In this document: positions 54,269-63,506 of the stretch, piece after piece | Layout of the letters: the number at the start of each line of letters is the position of its first letter | Numbering within the stretch: the first letter of the stretch is position 1 | Assembly: GCF_900143525.1 (NCBI RefSeq) | Contig: NZ_FREZ01000003.1 | Coordinates: 62,001-126,000 of the forward strand | Direction: 5' to 3' | Origin: Ruegeria sp. Alg231-54 | Lineage (GTDB): Bacteria; Pseudomonadota; Alphaproteobacteria; Rhodobacterales; Rhodobacteraceae | DNA: 64,000 nt | Notes under the pieces: generated by a model | Seen by the model: only the letters and a program-made list of their open reading frames with translations | Told to the model about the DNA's origin: nothing | Database searches by the model: none | Program-made: the position numbers and the translations under genes

Positions 54269-56656
54269 TTAGTTGTTTTCAGGATCGCTATCGGATCGAG
54301 GGTCCTTATATCGGTTCAGGTCCAGCACGCCTGCCTGAATGGGGTCGCTTGCCAAAAACATGGTCATCACCTGATCGCTGGTTTCCCAAAACCCCGGGCT
54401 TGTCCTGCGCAGCCCATAAGTGGTTACGATATCGATCCATCCGGCCTGCGACCGCACCGATTTGAGTTCGGTTACAAAGGACGCCAGCTGGGCTTCCTTA
54501 AGTCGAAAGTAAAAATTCGTATAGCTTCCGATCACCCCCGGCAGAATGGTCAGCACGTCGGCGTGCGGATTCCTGCGATCTTTTTCTTCAAACAGGAACG
54601 CCACATTGTAATGGGCCTTGTCGTGGAGCAGCGAATAGAGAGATGTGGAACCATCTTCGTTTTCCACCAAAAGCAGGGAAACATCTGACAGATACCTGAC
54701 CCAATCGCCGGTTTGATCCGCGAGCGCCCGCAAGTTGTCCACAACTTCTGAACTCCCATTCGAACAGTCGGCCCCTTTGCATCTGTTGATCGTGTCCTCG
54801 ATAGCCCAAAGTCCGTTGCCACGATTTAGAAGTTCTAGGAGAAACTCTTGCTTTGGCGTTTCCGTTTTAAAATCTATGCCAGTCGGAAAACTGTCATCGA
54901 CACGGCGCCGGTGCCAATACGTGTGCAGCTCGGCCAGAGCTCCTTGGTACCAGGTCTTGTGCATCCTTTGCCTGTCGCCGCGCGGCATGAAGTTCAGGAA
55001 AGTGTCCTCACTCTCCATCCGCAGTTCGTCCATGAATAACCGGGTTGAAAGCTGGTGTTCGAGCCGACCGAAAACATCAAAGCCTGCGACCAAGTCGTAA
55101 TAAATACGTTCGAACACCGGATAATCGATAACCCATGCGGTTTCGGGGATGCCGCCGTGGAACCCGGTCATAGCAGAGGCATTATCGAAATGCCGAAACA
55201 CGGTAATCAGCGCCTGGAGATTGGTGCCCTCACCATCCCAGATTACGTCATATCCAAACCCGTTTTTGTGCGCCGCGCTGTTGCGATATCGGGCATCCCT
55301 AAACTCAAGGTATTTGATCTGGTTTTCGTGGGACATTCCGTGAAGGTCCCCCAAGAACCCTATATCTGCAGTACTCACTGGCAATTCCAGAAAGGCCGCC
55401 CCGTCCGCCAAAAAGCTGGGGTCTGTGACGGACAGATCGGCATCCGGATCAAGGAAACTGACCCAGAACCGATCTTCAATCACGTCAACAGCGGTTTCGC
55501 CGTGACAGACCGGTCCGCGGATGAAGCTGCGCACATAAAACAATGCGTCGTCCAAAAGAAACTGATAACGGCTGCGGGCCGGTATGTTGGCAAAGGTGCT
55601 GAAGGGGTTGCCGCCTTCGTCTTCTCCGTACGCAGGCAAGTCAGTGACGGACCAGGCCGAATCAAGGAATAGCTGCTTGTATCGCGCCAAACGATCCGGC
55701 CCAAAGCTATAGACCAGATGATCTTTGTGCACGATCGTTTCGTCGAATGCCTGCAGGCGATAATAAAACGGCCTTGGGCCGGGACTATCGAAGGGACGGC
55801 GTGTCGCGATGATCTCGATCTTTGATCCTGGCGGGCTGGCGGACCGCACCAGTTGAAAAAACTGTCTTGGATTGTCGGTTGGAAAGTGGAGGCGTGCCAG
55901 AAACAGATGTTCGTATATATATCTGCTCATCAATTGATGGCGCAGGTCGGGCGCGTTCAGAAAGGCCTCCCATTTTGTGATCTGATCCTGAATGTCCTGA
56001 GGGATTTCTTGTGAAGTCGATGGCAAGGGCGCACCTTTTTTAAGCCATGACATGAGGGTCTGGTATTCTTGTTCACTTAGAGGGGCCGTGGCGTAGGGCA
56101 TTCCCGCCCTTGGGTTTGCTGTGCTGAAGGCGTCGAATTCCTGCGTTGTAGGGCAGGTCAAGGGGCGATCAATCGACAATCCAAGCTGAGTTGAGACAGG
56201 CGTGTTAGCCGTCAAACGGGCCTGCCTGCCGAGCTTAAGAGAGCGCTCTAACACCGATCCACCCGCGCCGGTCACCTCGGATGACGTAAGAATGGAAAAA
56301 AACCCAAGAGCCCGCCACCCGGGAATTGTGTGCGCGTCGATGCCAAGCCGTGTTGGTTGCGCATCTTTTAGCCGTTCGGAGTGGTAAACCGCCTCTTTAC
56401 TGGCACCGCGCAAAAGGCCGGCAGGGGATGTCAGCTTGAGTTGGCAGGGCGCGTCGTAGCAGCTGTGGCACACCACGCAGCGGTGGTTCAGGATATCCTG
56501 CACGTTGGCCCAGTCTGCATTTTCCAGCTTGTCGTCAATGGTCGCGCCGGGCGCTGCTGCATCTGACTGGGCCAAACTTTGGTCAGCAAACAAAAACGCA
56601 ATAAAAGCCGCAAAAACACAGGTCAAAAAACGGTAGTTTTGTAACGTTCGCAGCAT
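54269..56656 (-). CDS. cti: Fatty acid cis/trans isomerase (haem c type)
   Basis: Periplasmic enzyme of 795 aa that converts cis- to trans-unsaturated fatty acids in membrane phospholipids and so stiffens the membrane under solvent or toxic stress. Signal peptide FLTCVFAAFIAFLFADQSLA; the haem c site CVVCHSCYDAPC (Cys60, Cys63, His64) is the diagnostic Cti motif. Length agrees with Pseudomonas Cti (~765 aa). It is monocistronic and is best known in gammaproteobacteria. Confidence 0.9.
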   Translation of the reverse strand: MLRTLQNYRFLTCVFAAFIAFLFADQSLAQSDAAAPGATIDDKLENADWANVQDILNHRCVVCHSCYDAPCQLKLTSPAGLLRGASKEAVYHSERLKDAQPTRLGIDAHTIPGWRALGFFSILTSSEVTGAGGSVLERSLKLGRQARLTANTPVSTQLGLSIDRPLTCPTTQEFDAFSTANPRAGMPYATAPLSEQEYQTLMSWLKKGAPLPSTSQEIPQDIQDQITKWEAFLNAPDLRHQLMSRYIYEHLFLARLHFPTDNPRQFFQLVRSASPPGSKIEIIATRRPFDSPGPRPFYYRLQAFDETIVHKDHLVYSFGPDRLARYKQLFLDSAWSVTDLPAYGEDEGGNPFSTFANIPARSRYQFLLDDALFYVRSFIRGPVCHGETAVDVIEDRFWVSFLDPDADLSVTDPSFLADGAAFLELPVSTADIGFLGDLHGMSHENQIKYLEFRDARYRNSAAHKNGFGYDVIWDGEGTNLQALITVFRHFDNASAMTGFHGGIPETAWVIDYPVFERIYYDLVAGFDVFGRLEHQLSTRLFMDELRMESEDTFLNFMPRGDRQRMHKTWYQGALAELHTYWHRRRVDDSFPTGIDFKTETPKQEFLLELLNRGNGLWAIEDTINRCKGADCSNGSSEVVDNLRALADQTGDWVRYLSDVSLLLVENEDGSTSLYSLLHDKAHYNVAFLFEEKDRRNPHADVLTILPGVIGSYTNFYFRLKEAQLASFVTELKSVRSQAGWIDIVTTYGLRRTSPGFWETSDQVMTMFLASDPIQAGVLDLNRYKDPRSDSDPENN

Positions 56657-56790
56657 AGGTTCCCCCGTCTGAATGGTTTGCTTTGATTGACCATCACGCC
56701 AAGCCCAAAGGCCTTAACAGGGTTATACTACTGAATTGATTTCGTTTGTCGTGTTTCCTGAACTGTTACGTTGAGGCACCGCTGGGTTTG

Positions 56791-56816
56791 TTTGCCGCAG
56801 TTTCACATGCGGCAAA
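56791..56816 (-). terminator. Hairpin at the end of the nap transcript
   Basis: TTTGCCGCA and TGCGGCAAA form a perfect 9-bp stem with an 8-nt loop, 35 bp after the last gene of the unit. No T-run follows. Confidence 0.5.
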
Positions 56817-56850
56817 GTAAATGTAATTGGATCTTAGATTGGCAATAGTG

Positions 56851-57108
56851 TCAGACCGTTGCCCCCTTGATGCGTATGGCCGATCCCACGCTACCAGCGC
56901 AAAGGCCAATGCCAATTGCGATCAACAGCTCAAATGTATCGACCGCGGCAAATGAACCATGAGCGAATACGAAGGTTGCCAACACCCCGACAATGCCCCC
57001 CATCAATGCGCCCAGCCAAACGCGGCGAGTCATCATTCCCAGGGCCAGCCCAAGGATACCCGGCAGACTGATGACGTTGGCCCCGATTGTTCCCAGAATT
57101 TCCAGCAT
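56851..57108 (-). CDS. GlsB/YeaQ/YmgE-type small membrane protein
   Basis: An 85-aa protein with three hydrophobic segments rich in glycine (SLPGILGLALGMMTRRVWLG, LMGGIVGVLATFVFAHGS, LLIAIGIGLCAGSVGSAI). It resembles the transglycosylase-associated/GlsB stress family. It starts 13 nt after napC and precedes a hairpin, so it is probably in the nap transcript. Such a gene is not a standard nap component; its role there is unknown. Confidence 0.72.
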   Translation of the reverse strand: MLEILGTIGANVISLPGILGLALGMMTRRVWLGALMGGIVGVLATFVFAHGSFAAVDTFELLIAIGIGLCAGSVGSAIRIKGATV

Positions 57109-57121
57109 TTCGTGTCCCTTT

Positions 57122-57823
57122 TCAGTCTGCCCGAGTACTCAGGAATGACTTGATGTCATCGCCGTCAGCTGCGGCCTGTTGTTGCAACGAACCCTGCGCT
57201 TTGCTGGCCAGAGTTTCGGTCACTTCCTGATACCGCTCCTGATAGCCGGGCGGCAGGCTATGGGCGATGCCCTGGTGGCAATCGATACAGGTCATGTTTT
57301 CATCAATGGCGCGTTGGTGCTCAGAGGCAGCGCGCGTTTCTTGCAACGTGAAATCCATATAGTCGAAGTTGTGGCAATTCCGGCATTCGCGACTGTCGGA
57401 GGCCTTCATCTTCTTCCAGACGGCGGTCGCCATACTCAGACGATGCTCTTCGTATTTCTCGGGTGTACTGATCGTGCCTGCCAGCTCGTGATAGACGTCC
57501 TTGACTGCCATGATCTTGGCTTTGATCTTGTGATTCCACTCATGTGGCACATGGCAATCGGAACAGATAGCCCGCACACCGGAGTGGTTGTTGTAGTGGA
57601 TCGTCTCACGATACTCGCCCAGATTAGTCTCCATCGTATGGCACGAAGTACAGAACTCCTCGGTATTCGTCAGCTCAAGCGTCCAGTGGAAGCCGCCCCA
57701 GAACAGGATTCCAGCCAGAAAACCCGCAAGGATCAGAAAACCCGAGCTAAAGGCAACCGCCGGTGTCCAGATCCAGTTCCAGATGCGGCCAATCCACCCG
57801 CGTTTTTCAGGAGAGTCTGCCAT
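57122..57823 (-). CDS. napC: NapC tetrahaem quinol dehydrogenase
   Basis: Membrane-anchored cytochrome c of 233 aa that oxidises quinol and feeds NapB/NapA. One N-terminal membrane helix (~20-45) is followed by four CxxCH sites at about residues 58, 87, 147 and 179 (CTSCH, CSDCH, CRNCH, CIDCH). Length and haem spacing agree with NapC/NirT. The presence of NapGH as well gives two quinol entry routes. Confidence 0.94.
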   Translation of the reverse strand: MADSPEKRGWIGRIWNWIWTPAVAFSSGFLILAGFLAGILFWGGFHWTLELTNTEEFCTSCHTMETNLGEYRETIHYNNHSGVRAICSDCHVPHEWNHKIKAKIMAVKDVYHELAGTISTPEKYEEHRLSMATAVWKKMKASDSRECRNCHNFDYMDFTLQETRAASEHQRAIDENMTCIDCHQGIAHSLPPGYQERYQEVTETLASKAQGSLQQQAAADGDDIKSFLSTRAD

Positions 57824-57852
57824 CTTGGTGCTCCTTTCATTCTTGCGTTGGA

Positions 57853-58290
57853 TTAATTGCCCGAGGACGGTTGAAAGACGTTTTCAACCAATGGCGGTGC
57901 GTCTGCTTGTGGTACGTGGCATTGGTTGCAGAAATAGCGGGTGCCTGCGATGTGATCCAACTCGTTGCCGTCGCGATCCAGATAGTGAGTCATCGACAAT
58001 GTCGGGGCGTTGCGTTCGCCGGCTTTAGTCCAGTCGTGGCAGGACAGGCACTGATTTGTGCGCGTGTCGATCTGATATTGCTCGACCGAGTGCGGGATCA
58101 GCGGCGGTTGTTGGCGATAGTTGCGCTGCATGCGCCCTTCGACGTTCTTGTGGATCTGTTCCAGAGGGATCAGTTCATCCACATCGGCACCCCGCAGGGA
58201 TTCTACCTGAGCTGACTGGGCAAGGGCGAATCCACCCAAGAGTAAAACGGGGATAAGGGCTATAAGGCCTGTTCGGGTTGGCTTGTTCAT
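57853..58290 (-). CDS. napB: NapB dihaem cytochrome c, small subunit
   Basis: Periplasmic dihaem subunit of 145 aa. Signal peptide TGLIALIPVLLLGGFALAQ; haem sites are CLSCH at 81-85 and CNQCH at 121-125, with distal-ligand histidines nearby. It passes electrons from NapC to NapA. It sits between napH and napC. Confidence 0.94.
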   Translation of the reverse strand: MNKPTRTGLIALIPVLLLGGFALAQSAQVESLRGADVDELIPLEQIHKNVEGRMQRNYRQQPPLIPHSVEQYQIDTRTNQCLSCHDWTKAGERNAPTLSMTHYLDRDGNELDHIAGTRYFCNQCHVPQADAPPLVENVFQPSSGN

Positions 58291-58302
58291 CTTGGCACTC
58301 CC

Positions 58303-59220
58303 TCAGATAGGTCTGGCTGCGCGCGGATCGGGCGCGGGAACTGGATCAGTAGGTGCGGCGACCTTGTCGTCGAACCGGTGAGTAAATTTGAAGACGTCGA
58401 CGGCGCACACGTCGATGCAGCGACCGCAGGTGGTGCAGTCAGGGGAAAGGATCAGTGGTGTGGAACCCGACTTACCCTTCAGCGCAGGAGATATGACCTG
58501 ATTTTCTGGGCAAACGGCATAGCAATCCATGCAATCATCGCAGGCTGCGCGATTTGAGGCGCTGACCCGCAGCAAACCTTTGGCACCAATCAGGCCGTAA
58601 AATGCGCCAACCGGACAGATGTGACCGCACCAGCCGTGGCGCGAAACGAACAGGTCGAGCACGAAGATGGCAATGATCATGGCCCACACGAACCCCGCGC
58701 CAAAAATCAGCCCGCGATGCAGCATGGTGATCGGGTTGACCAGCTCCCAGGCGATCACGCCTGTCATGCCCGAGACGATTAAAACAGTGGCCAGTAACCA
58801 AAGGCGGGTGCTGCGCTTGGGTTGCCAGCCTTTGGGCAGGTCCAAACGTCTGTGTAACCAGTTGGCTGCATCGGTGACTGGGTTGATCGGACAAACCCAC
58901 GAAGAATAGACGCGCCCACCAATCAGAGCGTACGCGACCAGAACGATTACACCCCCGATCAGGGCCGTCCATTCCGGCCAGTGTCCGGCGATCGCGCTTT
59001 GCAGTAAGATAAATGGGTCGGTCAGCGGTAGCACGCCCAGCGTCAAAGAACCCGCGAGCGTGCCTTGCACGATCCAGATGCCGAACCAAGGCCCCAATAG
59101 GAAGACCGCCAGAAAGAGCAACTGGCTTGCGCGGCGCAGCAGCAGGTACTTGTGCGCGCGCACCCAACCTTTTTCCTGGATAGCCTCCATTCCGACCGGC
59201 ATATGTGTGCGTGTACTCAT
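58303..59220 (-). CDS. napH: NapH membrane ferredoxin-type quinol dehydrogenase
   Basis: Integral membrane protein of 305 aa with about four helices and two C-terminal [4Fe-4S] sites ([29 protein letters not shown]), plus the conserved CPINPVTD and [10 protein letters not shown] loops. Together with NapG it takes electrons from ubiquinol. Its start overlaps the napG stop by 4 nt. Confidence 0.93.
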   Translation of the reverse strand: MSTRTHMPVGMEAIQEKGWVRAHKYLLLRRASQLLFLAVFLLGPWFGIWIVQGTLAGSLTLGVLPLTDPFILLQSAIAGHWPEWTALIGGVIVLVAYALIGGRVYSSWVCPINPVTDAANWLHRRLDLPKGWQPKRSTRLWLLATVLIVSGMTGVIAWELVNPITMLHRGLIFGAGFVWAMIIAIFVLDLFVSRHGWCGHICPVGAFYGLIGAKGLLRVSASNRAACDDCMDCYAVCPENQVISPALKGKSGSTPLILSPDCTTCGRCIDVCAVDVFKFTHRFDDKVAAPTDPVPAPDPRAARPI

Positions 59221-60035
59221 TGCCCGACCCCCGGCAAATCATATGTGGGGGCGAACCCGCCCGGCGCGGCAAGGTTGTCAGTGCCCGGACCGGGCAGACG
59301 GTCCGGCAGATCGATGATGCCTTCGACTAGGGGACCGCCTTTGGCCTCTTTCTCTTCCCAGCCTTTGCGGTAGTGATCGGCACTGCTGCCGCGCGCCAGA
59401 CGCGCAGGCAGGACCTTGATCGCGGCCTCGGGCAGAACACAGCTTTTCTCGCACATGCCGCAGCCTGTGCAGTGGTCCGCATGAACTGTCGGGATGAACA
59501 GTGCGTGGTGGCCTGAACGTTCGTTATGGGCCGTTTCCAGCGTGATTGCCTCATCAATCACGGGGCAGACGCGATAGCAGACATCGCAGCGCAGGCCGAG
59601 GAAGTTCAGGCAATTCTCCTGATCGACAAGGACGGCAACACCCATCTTGGCATCATCAATATTGTCGAGGGCCGGATCCAATGCACCGGTGGGGCAAGCG
59701 GCTGCGCAAGGGATGTCGTCACACATTTCACAAGGCACATCCCGCGCTGTGAAATAAGGCGTTCCAGTAGCAACCGCATCCACGCCCAATTCTGCCAGTT
59801 TCAATGTGTCGTAAGGACAATCTCGCACGCAAAGCCCGCATCGAATGCATGCAGACAGAAACGCCTCTTCCGGTAGTGCGCCGGGGGGGCGCAACGCTTC
59901 GGCCGGCAACGCGCGGGCATCGCGGGCAAGCCAGGCCAACAATGACCCGGCGACCACACAGCCGCCCGACGCACGCGCCGCATCCTGCAGGAAGCGACGC
60001 CTTTGCGGCGAAAGAGGTTTACCTTCAAAGGGCAT
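59217..60035 (-). CDS. napG: NapG periplasmic ferredoxin
   Basis: Exported FeS protein of 272 aa. The twin-arginine signal is [20 protein letters not shown]. Four [4Fe-4S] motifs follow ([46 protein letters not shown]). It links NapH to the catalytic complex. It lies 27 nt after napA. Confidence 0.92.
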   Translation of the reverse strand: MPFEGKPLSPQRRRFLQDAARASGGCVVAGSLLAWLARDARALPAEALRPPGALPEEAFLSACIRCGLCVRDCPYDTLKLAELGVDAVATGTPYFTARDVPCEMCDDIPCAAACPTGALDPALDNIDDAKMGVAVLVDQENCLNFLGLRCDVCYRVCPVIDEAITLETAHNERSGHHALFIPTVHADHCTGCGMCEKSCVLPEAAIKVLPARLARGSSADHYRKGWEEKEAKGGPLVEGIIDLPDRLPGPGTDNLAAPGGFAPTYDLPGVGQ

Positions 60036-60062
60036 GGGGACGACCTTTGCCTCGCTTGTCCG

Positions 60063-62555
60063 TTACGCGCGCTCGACCTTGCAGGCGCATTTCTTGTAGT
60101 CGGTCTCTTTCGACAGCGGGCAGGTTGCGTCCAGTGTCAGCTTGTTGGTCAACTGGTGTTCGTCGAACCACGGCATGAACACCAATCCACGCGGCACCTT
60201 ATTGCGGCCACGGGTCTCAACCCGGCTGGTGACCTCGCCCCGGCGGGTGGACAGAACGATCTCTTGCCCCCGGCGCAGACCGCGATCCTTGGCGTCCTCC
60301 GGGTGCATGTAGACAACGGCTGACGGAAACGCGCGATGCAGTTCGGGCACGCGGCGGGTCATCGAACCCGAATGCCAGTGTTCCAGCACACGACCGGTGG
60401 ACAGCCACAGATCGAATTCCTCATCCGGTTCCTCGGCGGCGGGCTCATAGGGGGCAAAGATGATCTTGGCCTTGCCGTCCTCGTAGCCGTAAAACTTAAC
60501 GTCTGCGCCTTCCGGCACATACGGATCATACCCTTCGCGGAAGCGATAGAGTGTTTCCTTGCCGTCGACGACAGGCCAGCGCATGCCACGGGCCTCGTGA
60601 TACATCTCGAAGGGAGCAAGGTCGTGCGCGTGGCCGCGTCCGAAATCGGCATATTCTTCAAACAGACCTTTCTGAACGTAGAAGCCGAAATGCTCCGCGT
60701 CGTCGTTGTGGAACCCTTCCGCCGTTTCCGACAGCGGGAACTGGTCGACCTTACTGTTGGCATAAAGAACGTCATACATGGTCTTGCCGCGATGCTCGGG
60801 CATCTTGGCCAGTAGTTCTTCGCCCCAGACCTCTTCGATGGTAAAGCGTTTCGCGAATTCCATCAGTTGCCACAGGTCCGACTTGGCCTCACCCGGTGCC
60901 TGCACCTGTTGACGCCAGAATTGCGTACGGCGTTCGGCGTTGCCATAGGCGCCTTCTTTCTCAACCCACATGGCCGTGGGAAGGATCAAGTCGGCCGAAA
61001 CTGCGGTGACAGTAGGGTAAGGATCCGAGACTGTGATGAAGTTTTCCGGGTTACGGTAACCAGGATAGCCTTCTTCGTTGATGTTGGGCGCGGCTTGCAT
61101 GTTGTTGTTGCACTGGACCCAATAGGCATTCAGTTCGCCGTCCTTCAGTTTGCGGTGCTGCAACACGGCGTGGAAGCCGGGCTTGGGTGGGATAGTGCCC
61201 TCGGGGATGTTCCATGCGGTTTCGCAGATTTCGCGGTGCTTATCATTCGTAACAACCATGTCCGCCGGCAGACGGTGGGCAAAGGTCCCCACCTCACGCG
61301 CCGTACCACAGGCCGAAGGCTGACCCGTCAGCGAAAAGGGTGAGTTTCCGGGTTCGGAAATCTTTCCCACCAGCAAGTGCACGTTATACATCAGCGAATT
61401 CACCCAGGACCCACGGGTGTGCTGGTTGAAGCCCATGGTCCACAAGCTCATCACTTTACGGTTCGGGTCGGCATATTGCTGGGCCAGTTTCTCCAGCTTG
61501 TCTGCAGGGACGCCAGACAGTTCAGAAGTATATTCCAGCGTGTAGGGCGCGACGGCTTCGGCGTATTCTTCAAAGCTGATCGGATCCATCTTGCCCGAGT
61601 TCGGATTTTCGGCTTCTTGCTGCAGCGCGTTGGTGTCGCGCAGGCCATAGCCGATATCGGTGGCGGTTTTGGTGATGTTGACGTGCTTCTTGACGAAGTC
61701 TTCGTTTACCGCGCCATTTTGAATGATGTAGTTGGCGATGTAGTTCAGGATCGCCAGATCGGTCTGCGGTTCAAAAACGATGCCGTTGTCCGCCAGTTCA
61801 AACGAGCGATGCTCAAACGTCGACAGTACATGCACTTCGCAATCCGGTTTGGTCAGACGTGTATCGGTGAGGCGCGACCACAGGATCGGGTGCATCTCGG
61901 CCATGTTCGAACCCCACAGAACGAACGTGTCCGCGTGCTCAAAATCGTCATAGCAGCCCATCGGCTCATCAATGCCGAACGTCCGCATGAAGCCTACAAC
62001 GGCTGATGCCATGCAGTGCCGTGCGTTGGGGTCGATATTGTTAGACCGGAACCCGGCTTTCATCAGTTTGGAGGCCGCATAGCCTTCCCAAACAGTCCAT
62101 TGGCCGGAACCAAACATGCCGACACTGGTCGGGCCTTTCTTGGCCAGCGCCTCTTTCCATTTTGCGGCCATGACATCGAACGCTTCGTCCCAGCTTACCG
62201 GTTCGAATTCACCGTTTTTGTCGTATTCGCCATTGGTCTTGCGCAGCAAAGGCGTAGTCAGTCGATCCTTGCCGTACATAATCTTGGACAGGAAATAACC
62301 CTTGATACAGTTCAACCCCCGGTTCACAGGCGCGTCTGGGTCACCTTGCGTCGCAACGACGCGACCTTCTTTGGTGCCAACCAGAACAGAGCAGCCTGTA
62401 CCACAGAACCGACAGGCCGCCTTGTCCCAGCGGATGTCCGGCGCTCCGGCCTGGGCATTGGCTTGACCGGCCGCCAGCGGAATACCAGCGGCTGACGCCG
62501 TTGCTGCGGCCGCTGAGGCCTTGAGAAAAGTCCGACGGGATTCAGAATGTGTCAT
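60063..62555 (-). CDS. napA: NapA periplasmic nitrate reductase catalytic subunit
   Basis: Molybdenum bis-MGD nitrate reductase of 830 aa that reduces nitrate to nitrite in the periplasm. The Tat signal is [19 protein letters not shown]. The [4Fe-4S] site is CRFCGTGC with a fourth Cys in LNCIKGYFL, and the Mo ligand Cys is in [13 protein letters not shown]. Length matches NapA of other proteobacteria. The start overlaps the napD stop by 4 nt, as the NapD chaperone binds the NapA signal. Confidence 0.96.
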   Translation of the reverse strand: MTHSESRRTFLKASAAAATASAAGIPLAAGQANAQAGAPDIRWDKAACRFCGTGCSVLVGTKEGRVVATQGDPDAPVNRGLNCIKGYFLSKIMYGKDRLTTPLLRKTNGEYDKNGEFEPVSWDEAFDVMAAKWKEALAKKGPTSVGMFGSGQWTVWEGYAASKLMKAGFRSNNIDPNARHCMASAVVGFMRTFGIDEPMGCYDDFEHADTFVLWGSNMAEMHPILWSRLTDTRLTKPDCEVHVLSTFEHRSFELADNGIVFEPQTDLAILNYIANYIIQNGAVNEDFVKKHVNITKTATDIGYGLRDTNALQQEAENPNSGKMDPISFEEYAEAVAPYTLEYTSELSGVPADKLEKLAQQYADPNRKVMSLWTMGFNQHTRGSWVNSLMYNVHLLVGKISEPGNSPFSLTGQPSACGTAREVGTFAHRLPADMVVTNDKHREICETAWNIPEGTIPPKPGFHAVLQHRKLKDGELNAYWVQCNNNMQAAPNINEEGYPGYRNPENFITVSDPYPTVTAVSADLILPTAMWVEKEGAYGNAERRTQFWRQQVQAPGEAKSDLWQLMEFAKRFTIEEVWGEELLAKMPEHRGKTMYDVLYANSKVDQFPLSETAEGFHNDDAEHFGFYVQKGLFEEYADFGRGHAHDLAPFEMYHEARGMRWPVVDGKETLYRFREGYDPYVPEGADVKFYGYEDGKAKIIFAPYEPAAEEPDEEFDLWLSTGRVLEHWHSGSMTRRVPELHRAFPSAVVYMHPEDAKDRGLRRGQEIVLSTRRGEVTSRVETRGRNKVPRGLVFMPWFDEHQLTNKLTLDATCPLSKETDYKKCACKVERA

Positions 62556-62845
62556 TGCGTGGGCCTCCGGCTGGGGGTTGGGCTTGGGGCATCGGGCTGC
62601 GGATGGGCGTCCGCGGGATCCTCGAAATGGTGATAAGTCAGTGTCAGTGAGATGACGCCCGGGATCTGGTGCAGATCCATGATGATCTCGGACGCAAGGC
62701 GCGATGGCGTGTCTTCGACGACGACAACAAAACGCCCATCTTCTGTTTCGGCGTGAATTTCGACACCCGGCGTGTCCTTCATCACGCGCGCTGCTGCGCT
62801 CGTGTGATCAGGTGCGACATGGGCGAGACAACCGCAGATGTTCAT
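62552..62845 (-). CDS. napD: NapD chaperone
   Basis: Cytoplasmic chaperone of 97 aa that binds the NapA twin-arginine signal until the cofactor is inserted. It starts [15 protein letters not shown] and contains [14 protein letters not shown] and LTYHHFED, typical NapD blocks. ATG 62845 overlaps the napF stop (ATGA). The Pro/Asp-rich tail is longer than usual. Confidence 0.9.
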   Translation of the reverse strand: MNICGCLAHVAPDHTSAAARVMKDTPGVEIHAETEDGRFVVVVEDTPSRLASEIIMDLHQIPGVISLTLTYHHFEDPADAHPQPDAPSPTPSRRPTQ

Positions 62846-63357
62846 TGAGTAGCTTCCATTTGTGGTTGAGGTTGGCGTTCCGGCGCAATGGCATCGGCGG
62901 GACATAAACTTGTGCAAATCCCGCAGCCGTTGCATGTATCAAGGTCAAGCACCGGCTCTGCGCGGCCACCGGCCATCAGTTTGAAACGGATCGCGCTTTG
63001 TTCGCAATTGTCCTGACAGATACGGCAACTGATGCCGTTCATAGATAGGCAGGTGTCCGCTGTAAGCGCGGCGCGCCATGGCCAATCTGGCAGACGGTCA
63101 ATCGATAACGCTTCGGTTGGACAAATCCGGGCGCAGTCACCGCAGAAGGTGCAGGGATTGTCAGTGGGCTGGAATCGGGGGTATCCATCTGTTCCGATGA
63201 CGATTGCATCTTCGGGGCAAGTATCTGCGCAATCACCACATTTACTGCATGTTTCAGCAAAGCACAGCTCAACAGAGCCCGGAGGTCTGGCGATATTGCC
63301 GTCCTCTGGTCTGATCTTTGCGCTTAGAAACGCGCGTCGGCTGGTCAGTTGTTGCAT
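62842..63357 (-). CDS. napF: NapF ferredoxin-type protein
   Basis: FeS protein of 171 aa that assists NapA maturation in the cytoplasm. It begins MQQLTSRRAFLSAK as in other NapF proteins. It has [4Fe-4S] motifs CSKCGDCADTCPED, CTFCGDCARICP and CNGCGICTSLCP, plus a fourth, CRICQDNCEQ. I chose ATG 63357; an upstream start at 63405 would place the perfect inverted repeat inside the coding region. It is first in napFDAGHBC, the Escherichia coli order. Confidence 0.92.
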   Translation of the reverse strand: MQQLTSRRAFLSAKIRPEDGNIARPPGSVELCFAETCSKCGDCADTCPEDAIVIGTDGYPRFQPTDNPCTFCGDCARICPTEALSIDRLPDWPWRAALTADTCLSMNGISCRICQDNCEQSAIRFKLMAGGRAEPVLDLDTCNGCGICTSLCPADAIAPERQPQPQMEATQ

Positions 63358-63372
63358 TGCATGCGACCTGGC

Positions 63373-63399
63373 TACACTCGATTCCTGTAATCGAGTGTA
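63373..63399. promoter_or_regulatory. Perfect 11-bp inverted repeat at the nap transcription start
   Basis: TACACTCGATT and AATCGAGTGTA surround CCTGT. If the FNR box is at -41.5 the transcript starts near 63394, so this element spans about -5 to +22. It could be a repressor operator or a 5'-UTR hairpin. Confidence 0.65.
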
Positions 63400-63428
63400 T
63401 CGCATACCGTGATCTGTGGGGGCCTTTT

Positions 63429-63442
63429 TTGATGTAGGTCAT
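63429..63442. promoter_or_regulatory. FNR/NnrR-type box of the nap operon
   Basis: TTGATGTAGGTCAT fits TTGAT-N4-RTCAA with one mismatch. TATGCG at 63406-63401 on the minus strand may be the -10 box. Oxygen- or NO-responsive activation is expected. Confidence 0.6.
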
Positions 63443-63506
63443 TTTGCCTGTTAAATATTAGTCATTTAGGAAACTTTAATTTTTTGGCCGAAGCGACCCA
63501 TTGAGA

